From Chloroflexota bacterium (GTDB lineage Bacteria; Chloroflexota; Anaerolineae; Anaerolineales; UBA11579): a stretch of 64,000 nucleotides of DNA. The first letter of the stretch is position 1; the number at the start of each line of letters is the position of its first letter. Shown here in pieces: positions 62,470-64,000 of the stretch. The position numbers were made by a program, and so were the translations under genes. Location of the stretch: the NCBI GenBank assembly GCA_013112575.1, contig JABFGG010000012.1:1-64000 (forward strand), given 5' to 3'. Below the pieces are notes generated by a model. That model was not told the DNA's origin, did not search any database, and saw only the letters and a list, made by a program, of their open reading frames with translations.

Positions 62470-64000
62470 TCAGTTGCGTGCCTTGCCCAGCCCTAGCCGT
62501 TGTCGCCAAACCTGGGGATCGATCTGACGACCCTGGTACACCCACCACTCGACCAAGAGGATGAGCAGTCCCAGCCCGGCCAGCCACGGCCAAAGCTCCA
62601 ATTCGCCCAGCGCGCTCTCGCTCGTGGGACCGATCTCAGTGCGCCCTATCTGTACCTCTGTTTGGGGTGAAAGGTTCGATTCCGCGCTGGAAAACAGATT
62701 GACCGCGAAGGTATGGGCTTCTTCCCCGGCCCGTATTGTGTAAATTCCGGTTTCCTGGGTGTCGGTGTAGAGCAGGCCGTTGGTATCAAATTGGAACTCA
62801 GATATTGCCCGTGAGGGTGTAGTGATCTGTACTGTGCGGCTGTTGCCGAATGGCCGGATGTTGAGGCCCTCGCCGGGCTGTAAGCCTGCAGAAGCATCGA
62901 AGGGCAAACCGGGACTCAGGTAGTTCGCCAGATTGCCAAAAAGTATTGGAAAGGTGATTTGTAAAGGCAGGTCAGAATCGCGCAGGTCGAACCCGACCAC
63001 GGCCACCTTGCGCCCTCCCGTCTCGCCTGCAAATACCAACGAGCCACTTTCCGAGTCGACCAAAACGTCGGCCCAATCAGGTGTTTCGATTTGTCGCGTT
63101 TTGAGGATGTTGACGGCGCTGAAATCCACGAAGCGGTTTAGTGGGTTATCGGTAACAGTCACCCCAGAGACTTCACTTATTTCCCCAAGGACATTAAATA
63201 GCTCATTGTCCGGTGGATTGACCAGCAGTAGATTGCCCTCCGGTAACTCTTCGGGCAGAACACCATCGAAAATGTACAGGTCAAAGCTGCCTGTTGGTAA
63301 AACCACTTCACCACTTTCGACGACTAGTCGAAACGGCTCTATGTCGGGTAATGAGGTCAGCACCTGCTCGAGGAAAAAGTTGCCTTTGGATACAAACAAA
63401 GTACGCCCCTCGCCCCCTGGTGTATAAGTGGCAAAAGCCTGGTTGTCACTCGCCAGTTGGTCTTGCCAGTTTTCTCCATCATCCTCCAATCGCGCTTCGT
63501 AAACGGCGCTCTCATCGGGTAACCCACTTTGTACGACGCTGGCAGTCTCCCCGGGGGCAATGCTCACGCGTTGGGCATCGAACAACTCTCCATTACGGTA
63601 TAAGGAAACCAGGGCGGATCGTTGGCTCTCACCGTAGTTAGTGACACTGGCAAGCAGGTCCGCGCCTTGAGTAGTGGCGCGCAGCGCAAGTGCCGAAATC
63701 GCCAGGTTTTCCCCGCTTGCACCAATGGGTACAAAACGTATTTCGCCGGGGAGTGGTGGTAACCCTTCATTGGGTAGACCACCATCCGAGATAATGATCG
63801 TAGTTCCCGAGCTGGCTCCGCTATTGGCTCCGGCTGCGAGTGCCAGGGTTGCAGACCAGTCTGTTTCCGTTGTCCTGGGCGTCGCTTCACTTAGGGCTTG
63901 TCGTAGGGCACCCTTATTACTCTCGTTAGAAATCAATGTTTGGGGCTGTGCATTGGCGAGGATTAAAGTCATTTGCGAGTTGCTGCTCAGACCAGCGATA
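62470..64000 (-). CDS. BatA-like VWA protein (5' end outside window)
   Basis: The reading frame is open to the window edge, so the N-terminus is missing; about 510 residues are visible. The beginning shows the end of a VWA domain (SGTTIIISDGGLPNEG), then the BatA-type beta region and a C-terminal membrane segment (LWPWLAGLGLLILLVEWWVY). It matches the 607-residue BatA protein at 759-2582. The next gene is the GATase-like VWA protein, one base downstream, so the pair recapitulates the cluster at the left end. Confidence 0.85.
   Translation of the reverse strand, partial: IAGLSSNSQMTLILANAQPQTLISNESNKGALRQALSEATPRTTETDWSATLALAAGANSGASSGTTIIISDGGLPNEGLPPLPGEIRFVPIGASGENLAISALALRATTQGADLLASVTNYGESQRSALVSLYRNGELFDAQRVSIAPGETASVVQSGLPDESAVYEARLEDDGENWQDQLASDNQAFATYTPGGEGRTLFVSKGNFFLEQVLTSLPDIEPFRLVVESGEVVLPTGSFDLYIFDGVLPEELPEGNLLLVNPPDNELFNVLGEISEVSGVTVTDNPLNRFVDFSAVNILKTRQIETPDWADVLVDSESGSLVFAGETGGRKVAVVGFDLRDSDLPLQITFPILFGNLANYLSPGLPFDASAGLQPGEGLNIRPFGNSRTVQITTPSRAISEFQFDTNGLLYTDTQETGIYTIRAGEEAHTFAVNLFSSAESNLSPQTEVQIGRTEIGPTSESALGELELWPWLAGLGLLILLVEWWVYQGRQIDPQVWRQRLGLGKARN

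Noticed and set aside
1..64000. tRNA, rRNA and CRISPR arrays
   Set aside because: Gaps are all under 300 bases and none shows cloverleaf, rRNA or regular repeat-spacer structure.

Overview
The window looks like a chromosomal segment of a member of the Chloroflexota (Anaerolineae/Caldilineae-like). This is inference from gene content: large TPR proteins, MoxR/VWA clusters, an F420-type LLM oxidoreductase, an FHA-tailed Ser/Thr kinase, an NHLRC2-like thioredoxin/NHL lipoprotein, and CTC-type L25. Several genes appear to be transcribed without a leader. Coding density is high, no gene-free stretch reaches 300 bases, and I see no rRNA, tRNA, CRISPR array or insertion sequence.

Layout. 1-6176: DUF58, BatA-like, VWA/GATase-like and MoxR genes, an envelope VWA/MoxR cluster. 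6268-8648: methyltransferase, S41 protease, phosphoesterase. 8716-16926 (minus): membrane protein, 1740-residue TPR protein and TPR plus C25-like (gingipain-type) cysteine peptidase. 17067-18713: ArsR/SRPBCC pair and L25 with a structured leader. 18772-23516 (minus): methyltransferase, Nudix, TrmI, small membrane protein, MnmA and cysteine desulfurase; the last two form a tRNA thiolation pair. 23740-27613: phosphohexomutase, TatD, polyprenyl synthase, CADD/TenA-like protein. 27684-34679: M24 protein, CBS protein, PP2C, zinc-ribbon protein, glutaredoxin, CoxE/CoxD-like pair. 34778-42297 (minus): rhodanese-MBL, two HDAC-family hydrolases, nitroreductase, LLM oxidoreductase, pentaheme cytochrome, and an ALDH7-like dehydrogenase with an AhpD-like selenoprotein. 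42420-44088: ECF sigma locus with symmetric divergent promoters. 44090-51116: RidA, Suc/Fer-like protein, aminotransferase, ABC uptake operon with a tandem-duplicated binding protein. 51189-57403: selenocysteine thioredoxin-like lipoprotein, FHA kinase, lipoproteins, NAD(P)H-hydrate epimerase, DUF427, YihY. 57410-64000 (minus): Trx-NHL lipoprotein and a second VWA/BatA cluster.

The most notable content is two genes that read through an in-frame TGA at a redox-active Cys position. One is AhpD-like (TGA at 40528-40530, CxxU) and the other thioredoxin-like (TGA at 51525-51527, UxxC). Each is followed at the right distance by a hairpin fitting the bacterial SECIS rules, and for the second a Cys-containing relative lies in the same window. 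Conventional annotation would split each into two short ORFs. Other strong signals are the ECF promoter dyad at 43055-43124, an RBS-sequestering terminator-like hairpin at 26977-27019, and the TPR/C25-like protease operon.
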